Positions 43,628 through 53,164 of a DNA stretch of 64,000 nt are shown one piece after another. Each line of letters starts with the position of its first letter. Within the stretch, counting starts at the first letter, position 1. The stretch lies in contig JADJEA010000001.1 in NCBI GenBank assembly GCA_016702415.1, positions 1,531,001 to 1,595,000 of the forward strand, given 5' to 3'. The stretch is from Nostocoides sp. Lineage in GTDB: Bacteria; Actinomycetota; Actinomycetes; Actinomycetales; Dermatophilaceae. The position numbers and the translations under genes are program-made. Under the pieces are notes generated by a model, which was not told where the DNA came from, made no database searches, and saw only the letters and a program-made list of their open reading frames with translations.

Positions 43628-44248
43628 ATGCCGATCATCGGAACCCCGGGTGGCACACCCGAGCGGCCGGCGCTGTTTTTCAGCGGTCCGGAGCAGTTCC
43701 GTGCGTGGCTGGAGGCCAACCACGAGACCGCAACCGAGTTGTGGATGGGGCTGCGCAAGAAGCACGTCGCCAACCGGGGCCTGACCTGGGACGAGGCGGT
43801 GCCGGAGGCGCTCTGCTTCGGCTGGATCGACTCGGTGGCCCAGCGAATCGACGAGGACACCACGCGCCAGCGATGGACCCCCCGACGTCCCGGGAGCGTG
43901 TGGAGCACCGTCAATATCGCCCATGTCGAGCGGCTTCTCGGCGAGGGGCGGATGCACCCTGCCGGGCTTGCCGCCTATGCCGCCCGGCGGCCGGAGCGCT
44001 CGGGCAGCTATGCCTACGAGCAGGGCGGCGGGGTCTTCCCCGAGCCGTATGCCGCCCAACTCGCCGCGAATCCCCTTGCGGCGCAATGGTTCGACCAGGC
44101 CACCCCGAGCTATCGCACGCTCGTCGTCCACTGGGTCCTCAGCGCCAAGCAGCAGGCAACGCGGGATCGCCGGATGGCGCAGGTCATCGACGACAGCGCC
44201 CACGGCCGCCTCATCCCGACCCAGCGGTATGGCGAGGAACCGAGGTGG
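43628..44248 (+). CDS. YdeI/OmpD-associated family protein, running in frame into the next gene
   Basis: About 207 codons of YdeI-type sequence: FSGPEQFRAWLEANHETATELWMG, LTWDEAVPEALCFGWIDS, RRPGSVWSTVN and the C-terminal DDSAHGRLIPTQRYG. Role unknown (the family includes a bacteriocin-protection protein). There is no stop codon: the frame continues into the lipoprotein signal at 44249, so this is either a fusion or two nested starts. The ATG lies inside a copy of the 8-mer. Confidence 0.75.
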
Positions 44249-45861
44249 GTGGCCCGCAACCGGGCGGCACTCGGCATACTCCTGGCGCTCGTGCTCGCCC
44301 TCGTCGGCTGCACCACCGGTGGTGGGACCGGTGGGACTGGGAGTCGCGGGGTGAGTGGGAGTGGCGCGGGCGGCTCCTCCTCGTCCGCCGCGGGCTCGAG
44401 CAGCAACCCGTCCTCACCGTCGGTCACCACGACAGCGAGACCACCGGCGAACTGGGTCGAGGTCGAGAACGCCAACCCCGGGGACGACGGGTGGAACATC
44501 TCGACCAGTCAAACCGCGCCGGAGGGCACCCTGGATGGGTATGCCGATGCCGCCTCCGTCCGCCCCGGCGACTCGGTGACGCTGCGGATCCGGTCCACCC
44601 GTGGTCCGGTGACGGTCACGGCATACCGGCTGGGGTGGTACGCCGGGGCCGGGGGCCGACAGGTCTGGAAGAGCCCAGCCGTGGCGGCGGTCGAGCAGCC
44701 CGCGACCCCCCACGTCGCGGCCGACGGCATGGTCACCGCCGACTGGACCCCTCGACGATCGTCTCGACGACCGGCTGGCCCGAGGGGACCTATGTTCTCC
44801 GTCTCGACGCGGGCGGGAAGGCCAAAGCCGTCCCGCTGACCGTGCGCTCCGGCGAGGTGACCGACCGGATCGTCGTCGTCAACGCCGTCTCGACCTATCA
44901 GGCCTACAACAAGTGGGGCGGGGCGTCGCTCTATCTCGGCCCCGACGACACCTTCGGGACCCGGTCGCCCCGGGTGTCCTTCGACCGGCCCTATGACGGC
45001 AATGGCGCTCCGGTGCTCTTCAAGAACGAGGTCGATGCGATCCAATGGATCGAGAAGCAGGGGGCCGATCTCGGCTATCTCACCTCCCTCGACCTCGACA
45101 CCGACGATCCGGGCGTGCTCGCCGGGGCCCGCGGGCTGATCTCGCTCGGGCATGACGAGTACTGGTCGCCGGCCATGCGGCATACGGTCGAAGCGGCGCG
45201 CGATGCCGGCACCAATCTCGCCTTCCTCGGTGCCAATGCCGTTTATTGGCGGGTGCGCTTCGACGCGTCTCACCGGGTCATGACCGGCACGAAGGACGCC
45301 GGACTCGACCCGGGGAAGGGAGCCGCCACGACCGTCATGTGGCGTTCACGCCCGGATCCGCGGCCGGAGAACTCGTTGACCGGGATGCTCTATGAGTGTT
45401 TCCCGGCGAGCGGGCCGATGGTTATCGCCGATCCCGGGTTCTTCCTCTTCCGTGGGACCGGCGTCGCGCGGGGGACCGCCCTGCCGGGACTGATCGGCAC
45501 CGAGATCGACCGCGCCTATCCGATCGCGGGGACGCCGGCCACCCTCCATGTCGCCGCGCACTCGCCCGTCGCCTGCGCCGACCGGGGGCGGACGTATGCC
45601 GACCTCACCTACTACACCGCGCCCTCCGGTGCGGGGGTGGTCGCCACCGGCTCCATGCTCTTCACTCGTGCGCTGCGCGGCGCCGACCCGCGGTTCGGGA
45701 TCACGCAGGCGACCAGCGATTTCGTCCGGACTGTGGTCGGCAATCTGGTCGGGGCGATGAACGTGGGTCCGATGGCCGGGCACTTCCCGGCCGTCGGCAA
45801 TCTCGCGGAGTTCGACCCGCCCGCGACGACCGCGACGGGAACGGGTGGGCCGGTCGGATGA
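44249..45861 (+). pseudogene. DMF-ase-like lipoprotein (N,N-dimethylformamidase beta-like domain), frameshifted
   Basis: From GTG 44249 the sequence VARNRAALGILLALVLALVGC is a good lipoprotein signal with lipobox LVGC, followed by a Gly/Ser linker and WVEVENANPGDDGWNIS. At the CCCC run 44748-44751 the frame must shift by one: before it TADWTP, after it, in another frame, STIVSTTGWPEGTYVLRLD. One extra C would restore DWTPSTIV. The second part has ISLGHDEYWSPAMR and continues to 45861, typical of DmfA2-like domains. This is a one-base deletion or a sequencing error. The stop overlaps dgt. Confidence 0.75.
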
Positions 45862-47096
45862 GCCGTCGCGACTATTCCGCCGCCGACCGCGAGCGCTGGG
45901 TCGCCGAGGACCCGGCGGTCAAACGCTCCGACCGCGACGATTTCGCCCGCGATCGTGGCCGGCTCATCCACTCCGCCTCGTTGCGCCGGCTGGCGGCCAA
46001 GACCCAGGTGGTCTCCCCCGACAGTGACGACTTCGTGCGCAACCGGCTCACGCATTCCCTCGAGGTGGCCCAGATCGGCCGGGAGTTCGGCGCCGCGCTC
46101 GGGTGCAGCGCTGATGTCGTCGACACCGCCGCCCTCGCCCACGATCTCGGCCACCCGCCGTTCGGTCACAATGGCGAGAGCGCCCTGGACGAGATCGCGA
46201 CCGACATCGGGGGTTTCGAGGGCAACGCTCAGACCTTGCGCATCCTCACCCGGCTCGAGGCCAAGCGCTTCCACCCCGACGGCCGGTCGGCCGGGCTCAA
46301 CCTCACCCGGGCGAGTCTCGATGCGGCGACGAAATATCCCTGGCCGCGAGGCGCCGTCGTCGGACGCGCGAAATTCGGTGTCTACGAGGACGATCGGGAG
46401 GCGTTTGCGTGGATGCGTTCCGGGCGGCCCGACGGCGAGCGGTGCATCGAGGCCGACGTCATGGACTGGTCGGATGACGTGGCCTATTCCGTCCACGACG
46501 TCGAGGACGCGATCGCCTCGCGCCGTCTGGATCCGCGGCGACTGCGCGACCGCGCCGAGATCGGTGCCGTCCTGGCGGTCGCCCAGGGTGCGTATGCCGC
46601 CGACCTCACCGCCGGCGACGTCGGTGCCGCCCTCGAGAGGCTGCTCGCGCTGGGGGTGGTGCCCGCGGCATACGACGGGACGCGACGCGACCTCGCTGCC
46701 CTCAAGGACATGACCTCGCGCCTGATCGGGAGGTTCGTCGTCGCCTCCGAGGTGGCCACCCGGGAGGCATTCGGTGCCGGCCCCCTCCGCCGGTATGCCG
46801 CGACCCTCGTCGTCCCGGACGCCACCCGCGCCGAGTGCGCCGTCCTGAAGGCCGTCGCCGCGCACTTCGTCATGAATGTCGACGAGCGCCTGGCGCAGAT
46901 GGTCACCCAGCGCGAAGTCATCGCCGGTTTGGTTGCCCAGTTCTCGGCCCACCCCGAGCGCCTCGACGTCGAGGAGCAGGTCGATTTCGCCGCCGCCGAC
47001 AGCGACGCCGCCAGGCTGAGGGTGGTGATCGACCAGGTCGCCTCCTTGTCGGACTTGAGGGCCTGGTCGGTCGCCCGCGCGTGGGGTCTCACCTGA
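45858..47096 (+). CDS. dgt: dNTP triphosphohydrolase (Dgt family)
   Basis: 412 residues. HD-domain metal site: RLTHSLEVAQ and LAHDLGHPPFGHNGE, and the Dgt-type DWSDDVAYSVHDVEDA. It hydrolyses dGTP (and other dNTPs) to nucleoside plus triphosphate. Upstream of dnaG as in mycobacteria. ATG overlaps the preceding stop (ATGA). Confidence 0.93.
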   Translation: MSRRDYSAADRERWVAEDPAVKRSDRDDFARDRGRLIHSASLRRLAAKTQVVSPDSDDFVRNRLTHSLEVAQIGREFGAALGCSADVVDTAALAHDLGHPPFGHNGESALDEIATDIGGFEGNAQTLRILTRLEAKRFHPDGRSAGLNLTRASLDAATKYPWPRGAVVGRAKFGVYEDDREAFAWMRSGRPDGERCIEADVMDWSDDVAYSVHDVEDAIASRRLDPRRLRDRAEIGAVLAVAQGAYAADLTAGDVGAALERLLALGVVPAAYDGTRRDLAALKDMTSRLIGRFVVASEVATREAFGAGPLRRYAATLVVPDATRAECAVLKAVAAHFVMNVDERLAQMVTQREVIAGLVAQFSAHPERLDVEEQVDFAAADSDAARLRVVIDQVASLSDLRAWSVARAWGLT

Positions 47097-47101
47097 TCGC
47101 C

Positions 47102-47140
47102 GCGAACCAGTGAGGCGAACCAGTGAGGCGGACCAGTGGG
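47102..47140. repeat. Three tandem 13-bp repeats
   Basis: GCGAACCAGTGAG (47102-47114), the same again (47115-47127), and GCGGACCAGTGGG (47128-47140), starting 6 bp after the dgt stop. The following bases to 47334 hold only the dnaG promoter region (TAGACT at 47295-47300) and no gene. Confidence 0.8.
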
Positions 47141-47334
47141 ATCGGTTCAGGGAAGTTCGGACCGGCGAGGCAGGGGGCTGGGGGAGGTGGGCCACCGAAG
47201 CCAGCGCGATAGTCGCCCCGCGATCAGGACCATGTGCACGGGCCCGGCGTCCCGTTCGCCCTCGCTCCACGACCGCGTGTCTCGCCGGCCCTCTTAGACT
47301 GCCGACACACCCAGGCCGCGGAAGGAGGACCAGC

Positions 47335-49266
47335 GTGGCTGGACGCATCCGGGCCGAGGACATCGCGGCCGTCAAGGACAAGACGTCGATCGTCGACGTC
47401 GTCCGCGATCACGTCACCCTGCGGCCGGCCGGTGTGGGCTCGCTCAAGGGACTGTGTCCGTTCCACGACGAGCGGACGCCCTCCTTCACCGTGCGCGAGA
47501 GCGCGGGGACCTATCACTGCTTCGGATGCGGCGAGGGTGGCGATGTCGTCTCGTTCGTCCAAAAGGTCGACCATCTGACCTTTGTCGAGGCCGTCGAGCG
47601 GCTCGCCGGACGGCTCGGGATGGAACTGCGCCGAGAGGAGGGCGGGTCGCCGGGCAGCCAGGAGACGGTCGGGCGGCGCACCAGGCTCGTCGAGGCCAAC
47701 CGGCTGGCCCAGGAGTTCTATGCCGAGCGGCTCCTCGACGGGCGACCCGAAGGGCGGGCCGCCCGAGATTTCTTGCGGGAGCGCGATTTCGACCGCCAGG
47801 CGGCGCTCACCTTCGGTGTCGGCTACGCGCCGCGCGGAGGTGAGGAACTCGCCCGACTGCTGCGTTCCAGGGGGTTCACCGAGGAGGAGCTCACCCTCGC
47901 CGGTCTCGTCGGGCGGGGCTCGCGCGGGCTCTACGACCGGTTCCGCGGCCGGCTCATGTGGCCGATCAGGGATACCTCCGGGGACACGATCGGCTTCGGC
48001 GCCCGGCGGCTGTTCGACGACGACCGCATCGAGGCGAAATATCTCAATACGACCGAGACGTCGATTTACAAGAAGTCCCAAGTCCTCTATGGCATCGACC
48101 TCGCCAAGAAGGCGATCTCCACCCAGCGCCGCGCCGTCGTCGTCGAGGGTTACACCGACGTCATGGCCGCCCACCTGTCCGGGGTCGAGGGTGCCGTCGC
48201 GACCTGTGGCACCGCCTTCGGCGTCGACCACATCAAGCTCCTGCGCCGCCTCATGCGCGACGAGCCTGGCTTGGAACCTGCCCGGATCATCTTCACCTTC
48301 GACGGCGACGCCGCCGGCCAGAAGGCCGCGATGAAGGCCTACGAGGAGGATCAGCGCTGGGCGGCTCAGTCGTATGTCGCGGTGGCCGGCGACGGCATGG
48401 ACCCGTGCGACCTGCGGCTGCGCAAAGGGCCGGCGGCAGTCGGTCACCTCGTCGAGGATGCCGTCCCGATGTTCGAGTTCGCCGTCCGCACCCGCCTGGC
48501 GCGCTTCGACTTGAGCACTGCGGAGGGCCGGGTGCAGGCCATGCGCGCGGTCGCACCGGTCATCAACGGCATCCGCGATGCGGGTCTGCGCCCGGAATAC
48601 CTGCGGACCGTCGCCGGGTGGATTGGCGTCGAGATCGATCAACTCGCCGCCGAGGCCAAGCGGGCCGGCCGGTCCGGAGACGGTCATCGCCGCGACCCCG
48701 CCCCCGCTGAGCGTGGGCCGGAACCCGACTCCCTCGAACCGACCGCGGCCGAACTCGCGGCGACCCTCCCACGGCCCGACCTGCGCAATCCCGTGGTCGC
48801 GGCCGAGCGGCAACTCCTGCAGGTGCTCTTGCAGTATCCGAGTCTGGTCACCGGCGACGATCTCGTCGGCCTGACGGCGGCCTCATTCGTCGCCCCGGCT
48901 CACGGCGTCGTCTTCGACGCGATCAGCCGAGTTGAAGCGGTCCCCGGGATGACGCTGGCCGGGTGGGTGGACGCCGCCGCCGTCAACGCCCCCCTGAGTG
49001 CCCAGCCCCTCGTCACCGAACTCTCGGTCGCGCCCCTTCCGACCGATATCGATCCCGCCAGCGGGATGCCGTCGCGGCGGTATGCCGACTCCCTCCTCGC
49101 CCGGGTCCGCGAGGTCGCCCTCCGCCGGCAGATCGACGACGCCATGGCATTGCTGCGCCGCCTCGGCACCGACACCCAGTCCGATCCCACGCAGGTCCGC
49201 GAGGTCTCGGCGGCGCTGGAGGGTCTTCAGCGGCGCCTGGCCGGCCTCCGAGAAGAGATGAGTTGA
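47335..49266 (+). CDS. dnaG: DNA primase DnaG
   Basis: 643 residues. N-terminal CHC2 zinc finger (LCPFHDERTPSFTV, YHCFGCG), RNA-polymerase domain with TOPRIM motifs VVEGYTDVMAAH and FTFDGDAAGQKA, and a C-terminal helicase-binding region. It makes RNA primers at the replication fork. GTG start with AAGGAGG 6 nt upstream (47322-47328). Unusually for this window only one copy of the 8-mer lies in the gene, near its end (49080). Confidence 0.95.
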   Translation: MAGRIRAEDIAAVKDKTSIVDVVRDHVTLRPAGVGSLKGLCPFHDERTPSFTVRESAGTYHCFGCGEGGDVVSFVQKVDHLTFVEAVERLAGRLGMELRREEGGSPGSQETVGRRTRLVEANRLAQEFYAERLLDGRPEGRAARDFLRERDFDRQAALTFGVGYAPRGGEELARLLRSRGFTEEELTLAGLVGRGSRGLYDRFRGRLMWPIRDTSGDTIGFGARRLFDDDRIEAKYLNTTETSIYKKSQVLYGIDLAKKAISTQRRAVVVEGYTDVMAAHLSGVEGAVATCGTAFGVDHIKLLRRLMRDEPGLEPARIIFTFDGDAAGQKAAMKAYEEDQRWAAQSYVAVAGDGMDPCDLRLRKGPAAVGHLVEDAVPMFEFAVRTRLARFDLSTAEGRVQAMRAVAPVINGIRDAGLRPEYLRTVAGWIGVEIDQLAAEAKRAGRSGDGHRRDPAPAERGPEPDSLEPTAAELAATLPRPDLRNPVVAAERQLLQVLLQYPSLVTGDDLVGLTAASFVAPAHGVVFDAISRVEAVPGMTLAGWVDAAAVNAPLSAQPLVTELSVAPLPTDIDPASGMPSRRYADSLLARVREVALRRQIDDAMALLRRLGTDTQSDPTQVREVSAALEGLQRRLAGLREEMS

Positions 49267-49901
49267 TGGCCCCGTTCACCGTCCGACGCGCCCAGCGAAA
49301 CGACCCACTCCCCAAGGACGTCCGGGCACGGGTCGACTTGGCGCGCCGGGAACGCCTCCTCGCCGCCGCCCGGTCCGCCGACGGCGTCTGGGTGCTCGTC
49401 GGCACCGCCAGGTTGTATGCCGTGCCCCCCACCCCCGCGACAACGTCCGCCAGGACTGATGCCGCCGCGGGGTCGCCCGGGTCCAGCGCGGCCTCCCCGC
49501 GTGCCACCACGGGGACGCCCGCCCCCGGTGCGGCCGCCTCCGATCCAGGAGTTCTTGCCCGCCCCTGGCACCTGGTCGACGGGGGCACCTGGAGCCACGA
49601 CGACTTCACCCTCACCGTCACGTGGGTCGACGGGGCTCGGCCGCAGCAGTGGGTCTTCCGGGAGTCGACCGCCCTCCTGGCCGCCTTCCGCGAGCGGGTG
49701 CAGGCGTCGGTCGTGCTCGCCGAGGTGGTGCCCCTCGGGGCGCGGCAGGCGAGGGTCGTCATACGCAAGGACCTGTCCGACGGCACCCTGCACGACCAGA
49801 CCATCCTTCCCCGCGGGGCCCGCCTGAGTGACCCGGGAGTCGCCGAGGCGGTCGCCGACGCGCGGGCCCGGCTGCGCGAGCAGGTAGGCCTCGCGCCCTG
49901 A
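49266..49901 (+). CDS. Uncharacterised actinobacterial protein downstream of dnaG
   Basis: 211 residues, not recognised. An N-terminal basic start (VRRAQRNDPLPKDVRARVDLARRERLLAAARSADG), a low-complexity Ala/Thr/Pro/Ser stretch at about 55-95, then beta-strand sequence (WHLVDGGTWSHDDFTLTVTWVDG) and VVIRKDLSDGTLHDQTILPRG. No signal peptide or membrane segment. The start overlaps the dnaG stop (TGATG), so it is co-translated. Proteins of this layout sit next to dnaG in related actinobacteria. Confidence 0.7.
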   Translation: MAPFTVRRAQRNDPLPKDVRARVDLARRERLLAAARSADGVWVLVGTARLYAVPPTPATTSARTDAAAGSPGSSAASPRATTGTPAPGAAASDPGVLARPWHLVDGGTWSHDDFTLTVTWVDGARPQQWVFRESTALLAAFRERVQASVVLAEVVPLGARQARVVIRKDLSDGTLHDQTILPRGARLSDPGVAEAVADARARLREQVGLAP

Positions 49902-49981
49902 CCCCTCCTGCGGGTGTCGGGTTTCGTCGCGGCGAGGCGCCTTTGCTATGGTTTCCCCGCCGCGACAGCGGTGCCAGACGA

Positions 49982-50057
<76 letters not shown>

Positions 50058-50085
50058 CCAGCAAGGCCCGCGCTCGCTGGGACAC

Positions 50086-50159
50086 GGGGCGTTAGCTCAG
50101 TCGGTCAGAGCAGCGGACTCATAATCCGTCGGTCGTCGGTTCAAGCCCGACACGCCCCA
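50086..50159 (+). tRNA. tRNA with anticodon CAT (elongator Met or Ile2)
   Basis: Acceptor GGGGCGT pairs with ACGCCCC, anticodon loop CTCATAA gives CAT, T loop TTCAAGC, discriminator A; CCA is not encoded (CCG follows). It is not the initiator, which lacks a 1:72 pair. A CAT anticodon can be methionine or lysidine-modified isoleucine; I cannot decide from this sequence alone. It lies 28 bp after tRNA-Asn. Confidence 0.93.
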
Positions 50160-50270
50160 CCGGTAACGTGAAGGTCAGTGGGGAGTTCTCGGGTCGGAGC
50201 CTTTGATCGCTCCCAATCGAGCGAAAGAACCTGCTCGCTGTGAGCCGGAGCAGGGATGTCCCCCCGGAGC

Positions 50271-51299
50271 TCAGGCCGCGCCCAGGTCGCGCGCCCACAT
50301 GCGGGTCCAGGCGACGGTGCGGAAGCCGAGCAGCGCGTTGAGGGCGTTCATCGGCGCGTTGTCGGGGGAGGTCCAGGTGAAGACCGTGTCCACCTCGGGT
50401 TCGTCCCGCGCGAGGGCGCGCAGGTTGGCGACCTTGACGGCGATGCCGAGCTTGTGGCCGCGGTGCTCGGGGTGGACGAGGGTGTCGGACTGGGCGGCGT
50501 GGGGGTGGGCGGAGGCCACGCCATACACCACCAGATCCGAATAGGCGACGATGTGCGCGGTGTCTCGGACCACGACGATGGTCTCGACCACGCGGCCGCC
50601 ACTGGTGTTCCAGCGCAGGAAGAGAGCGCGGACGCGCTCGGCGTCCCAGGTCTCGTCAGTGTCGTCCTCGATCGACCCGGCGGGGGTGTAGCTGCTGAGG
50701 CCGGTGGCCAGTTCGGCGCGATCTTGGACCCATTCGTCGGGGATGTCGTCCCACGCCGTGGACAGTTCGTATGCCGCGTCATACGCCTCCCGCGCCGTTC
50801 GCTCCAGGGACGCGAGCACCTCCTCCGACACGGGCAGATCGAGGCGGCTGCCGAGGACCAGGTCGACCTCGGTGTAGCCGAGCCGGCGGGCGAATCCGGC
50901 CCCGGGGGCTCCGTCGGGTCTGGGGCTCATCTGGTCGAGGATCGTGCGCGCGCAGCCCAACTCCCGGGCCCGCTCCTCCAGCCGCGCGACGACGGCGGCG
51001 CCGACCCCTCCCCGCCGCGCCTGGGGATGGACGAACAGGCTGATCTCGGCATCCGAGGCCCCAGTGGGTCCGGGGGTGGCCAGTCGCGCGGCGGCGACCG
51101 CCCGCCCGTCGTCCTCGCGGGCGAGGAAGAACTCGTTGCCCTGGTCGTCGCGCGCGGCCATCGCCTGGACCATCGCCAGGGTGCTCATGGGCGAATCCAT
51201 GCCGAACAGGTCGCGCTGCACGACATTGCGCAAGCTCACCCACTCCTCGAGCTCGTCACGGGCCGTAGCGCTGTGGAGGTCGATGGTGTCGATCTGCAT
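50271..51299 (-). CDS. Tandem GNAT acetyltransferase
   Basis: 342 residues, two GNAT repeats: the first with ISLFVHPQARRGGVGAAVVARLEERARELG, the second with SDTLVHPEHRGHKLGIAVKVANLRAL and FTWTSPDNAPMNALNALLGFR. The second half looks like the Eis/MshD-type tandem enzymes. Substrate unknown. Leaderless-type start (TAGGGT, 6 nt, ATG). Its 3' end faces the tRNA pair. Confidence 0.82.
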   Translation of the reverse strand: MQIDTIDLHSATARDELEEWVSLRNVVQRDLFGMDSPMSTLAMVQAMAARDDQGNEFFLAREDDGRAVAAARLATPGPTGASDAEISLFVHPQARRGGVGAAVVARLEERARELGCARTILDQMSPRPDGAPGAGFARRLGYTEVDLVLGSRLDLPVSEEVLASLERTAREAYDAAYELSTAWDDIPDEWVQDRAELATGLSSYTPAGSIEDDTDETWDAERVRALFLRWNTSGGRVVETIVVVRDTAHIVAYSDLVVYGVASAHPHAAQSDTLVHPEHRGHKLGIAVKVANLRALARDEPEVDTVFTWTSPDNAPMNALNALLGFRTVAWTRMWARDLGAA

Positions 51300-51308
51300 G
51301 GATCGACC

Positions 51309-51803
51309 CTAGCCAGCAGCACCCGGGTCGCCGGCCGGAGTGTCGCCCACGACACCCAACGCGAGCGTCGCAGCCAGTTCCCAGCAGGCCTCCAGGTCGG
51401 TGGGGGTCGGCATACCCGACACGACGACGTCCGGGCGCGCGCGGACCCATCCGAGACCCGTCGTGATCGACGCGAGAGCCCGCAGCGCCCCCTCGGGACC
51501 CTCCGTCGCGTGGAGGTATGCCGCATACGGCAGTCCGCGTGTCTCCTCACGGACGGTGTAGTAGACGGTGTCGAAGAAGTGCTTGAGAGCCCCGGAGATG
51601 TAGCCGAGATTGGCGGGTGTGCCGAGCACGACCGCACCCGCGGCGAGCACGTCGGCGGCGGTCGCGGACAACGCGGCGCGGACGACGATCTCTACCCCCG
51701 CGATGCCCTCGGCGCGGGTGCCGGAGCGCACGGCTTCGAGCATCGCCTCAGTGGCGGGGGAGACGGTGTGGTGGACGACAAGGAGCCGGGGCGGGCGCGC
51801 CAT
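51309..51803 (-). CDS. Flavodoxin-like NAD(P)H-dependent oxidoreductase
   Basis: 164 residues. Rossmann-like flavodoxin fold with VVHHTVSPATEAMLEAV for the FMN phosphate and LGTPANLGYISGALKHFFDTVYY for the isoalloxazine ring. Probably binds FMN and reduces quinones or other small molecules. It lies 10 bp upstream of, and in the same direction as, the tandem GNAT gene; a TAGATT 5 nt before the ATG suggests a leaderless message. Confidence 0.8.
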   Translation of the reverse strand: MARPPRLLVVHHTVSPATEAMLEAVRSGTRAEGIAGVEIVVRAALSATAADVLAAGAVVLGTPANLGYISGALKHFFDTVYYTVREETRGLPYAAYLHATEGPEGALRALASITTGLGWVRARPDVVVSGMPTPTDLEACWELAATLALGVVGDTPAGDPGAAG

Positions 51804-51846
51804 ACGGCAATCTATCGAGACGGATCGGCCGCCCGAGACCCTGGCC

Positions 51847-51879
51847 TTTGTCGCAGCCTGCGATAAATAGGAGTACGCT
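51847..51879 (+). promoter_or_regulatory. Operator palindrome and -10 of the pncB-pncA-nrtR operon
   Basis: TTTGTCGCAGCCTGCGATAAA (51847-51867; written here in two arms TTT-n-TCGCAG and CTGCGA-n-AAA) is a near-perfect palindrome, and TACGCT at 51874-51879 lies 7 nt before the pncB ATG. A small stem GGAG-TACG-CTCC overlaps it. As the operon encodes NrtR, this is its most likely binding site; the motif itself was not matched to a published consensus. Confidence 0.62.
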
Positions 51880-51886
51880 CCGGGAC

Positions 51887-53164
51887 ATGCGCACCAGCCC
51901 GGCGCTCCTGACCGACCGCTACGAGTTGTCGATGTATGCCGCGCTGCTCGCCGAGGGGCGCGTGGACACCCCGGCTACCTTCGAGCTGTTCGCTCGCCGC
52001 CTGCCCGAGGGTCGCCGCTTCGGGATGGTCGCCGGACTCGGCCGCGTCCTCGAGGCGTTGCCGGACTTCCGCTTCGATGCGGCCGCGCTGACGTGGCTCA
52101 CCGGCGCCGGGGTCGTCGGGCCCGAGACCGCCGCGGCCCTCGCGTCGTGGCGATTCACGGGGGACATCGACGCCTATCCCGAAGGCGAGACCTGGTTTCC
52201 GAACTCCCCGGTCCTCTCGGTCCGCTCGACCCTCGGCGAGGGCCTGCTCCTGGAAACCCTGGTGCTCTCCATCCTCAACCACGACAGCGCCATCGCTTCG
52301 GCGGCGGCGCGGATGGTGCTGGCCGCCAAGGGCCGGGCCCTGATCGAGATGGGGTCGCGCCGCACCCATGAGGAGGCGGCGGTCGCGACGGCGCGGGCCG
52401 CCTATATCGCCGGTTTCACGACGACCTCCAATCTCGCCGCCGGGGCGCGGTATGCCGTCCCCACCGCCGGGACCGTCGCCCACGCTTTCGTCCTGGCGCA
52501 CGCGAGCGAGGCGGACGCCTTCGCCGCCCAGATCCGTTCCCAGGGGACCGGGACCACCCTGCTCGTCGATACGTACGACACCGAGCGGGGGATCGCCACT
52601 GCGGTCGAGGTCGCCCGGGCGCACGGGGCCAGCGGCCCTGGGTCCATCCGCATCGACTCCGGTGACCTGCCGAGCGCGGTCGCCGCGGCCCGGGCCCAAC
52701 TGGATGCGCTCGGCGCGACCGAGACGCGGATCGTCGTCACCTCCGACCTCGACGAATACCTCATCACCGAGCTCGCCCCCTCCGCCGTCGACGCCTATGG
52801 CGTCGGAACCCGGGTCGCGACCGGCTCCGGCCAGCCGACCGCGGGGTTCGTCTACAAGCTCGTCGAGCTCGACGATCACCCGGTCGCCAAGCGCGCATCC
52901 GGCAAGGGCAATGTCGGGGGCGCCAAGACCCCCTATCGCTATCCCGACGGTCGCGAAGCCTTCCGCGTGGACGGCGTCGTCCCCGCGGTTGCGCGCCCCC
53001 TCCACGTCCCCGCCGTCCGTGGGGGCGTGGTCGTCCATGCCCCCACGCTCCCCGACATCCGGGCGTATGCCGCATCCGCCCTCGCCGCTCTCCCCGCGCC
53101 CGCCCGGGACCTCACCTCCGGCCCACCCGCCGCCACCGCCGTCCTCGAAGGAGACCCGGAATGA
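51887..53164 (+). CDS. pncB: Nicotinate phosphoribosyltransferase
   Basis: 425 residues. ALLTDRYELSMYAALLAEG, FELFARRLPEGRRFGM, the autophosphorylated-histidine loop GSRRTHEEAAV, LVDTYDTERGIATAVEVA and IRIDSGDLPSAV are the NAPRTase signature. It converts nicotinate and PRPP to NaMN with ATP hydrolysis, in NAD salvage. Leaderless-type ATG; its stop overlaps pncA (ATGA). Confidence 0.95.
   Translation: MRTSPALLTDRYELSMYAALLAEGRVDTPATFELFARRLPEGRRFGMVAGLGRVLEALPDFRFDAAALTWLTGAGVVGPETAAALASWRFTGDIDAYPEGETWFPNSPVLSVRSTLGEGLLLETLVLSILNHDSAIASAAARMVLAAKGRALIEMGSRRTHEEAAVATARAAYIAGFTTTSNLAAGARYAVPTAGTVAHAFVLAHASEADAFAAQIRSQGTGTTLLVDTYDTERGIATAVEVARAHGASGPGSIRIDSGDLPSAVAAARAQLDALGATETRIVVTSDLDEYLITELAPSAVDAYGVGTRVATGSGQPTAGFVYKLVELDDHPVAKRASGKGNVGGAKTPYRYPDGREAFRVDGVVPAVARPLHVPAVRGGVVVHAPTLPDIRAYAASALAALPAPARDLTSGPPAATAVLEGDPE

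Noticed and set aside
43705..45861. One 718-codon plus-strand frame read as a single protein
   Set aside because: Its first 350 codons are the wrong frame of the YdeI/lipoprotein region; only the part after about 44750 is real sequence of the DMF-ase-like domain.
47735..48813. Minus-strand frame over dnaG as a real gene
   Set aside because: Antisense of the TOPRIM region; dnaG motifs are intact on the plus strand.
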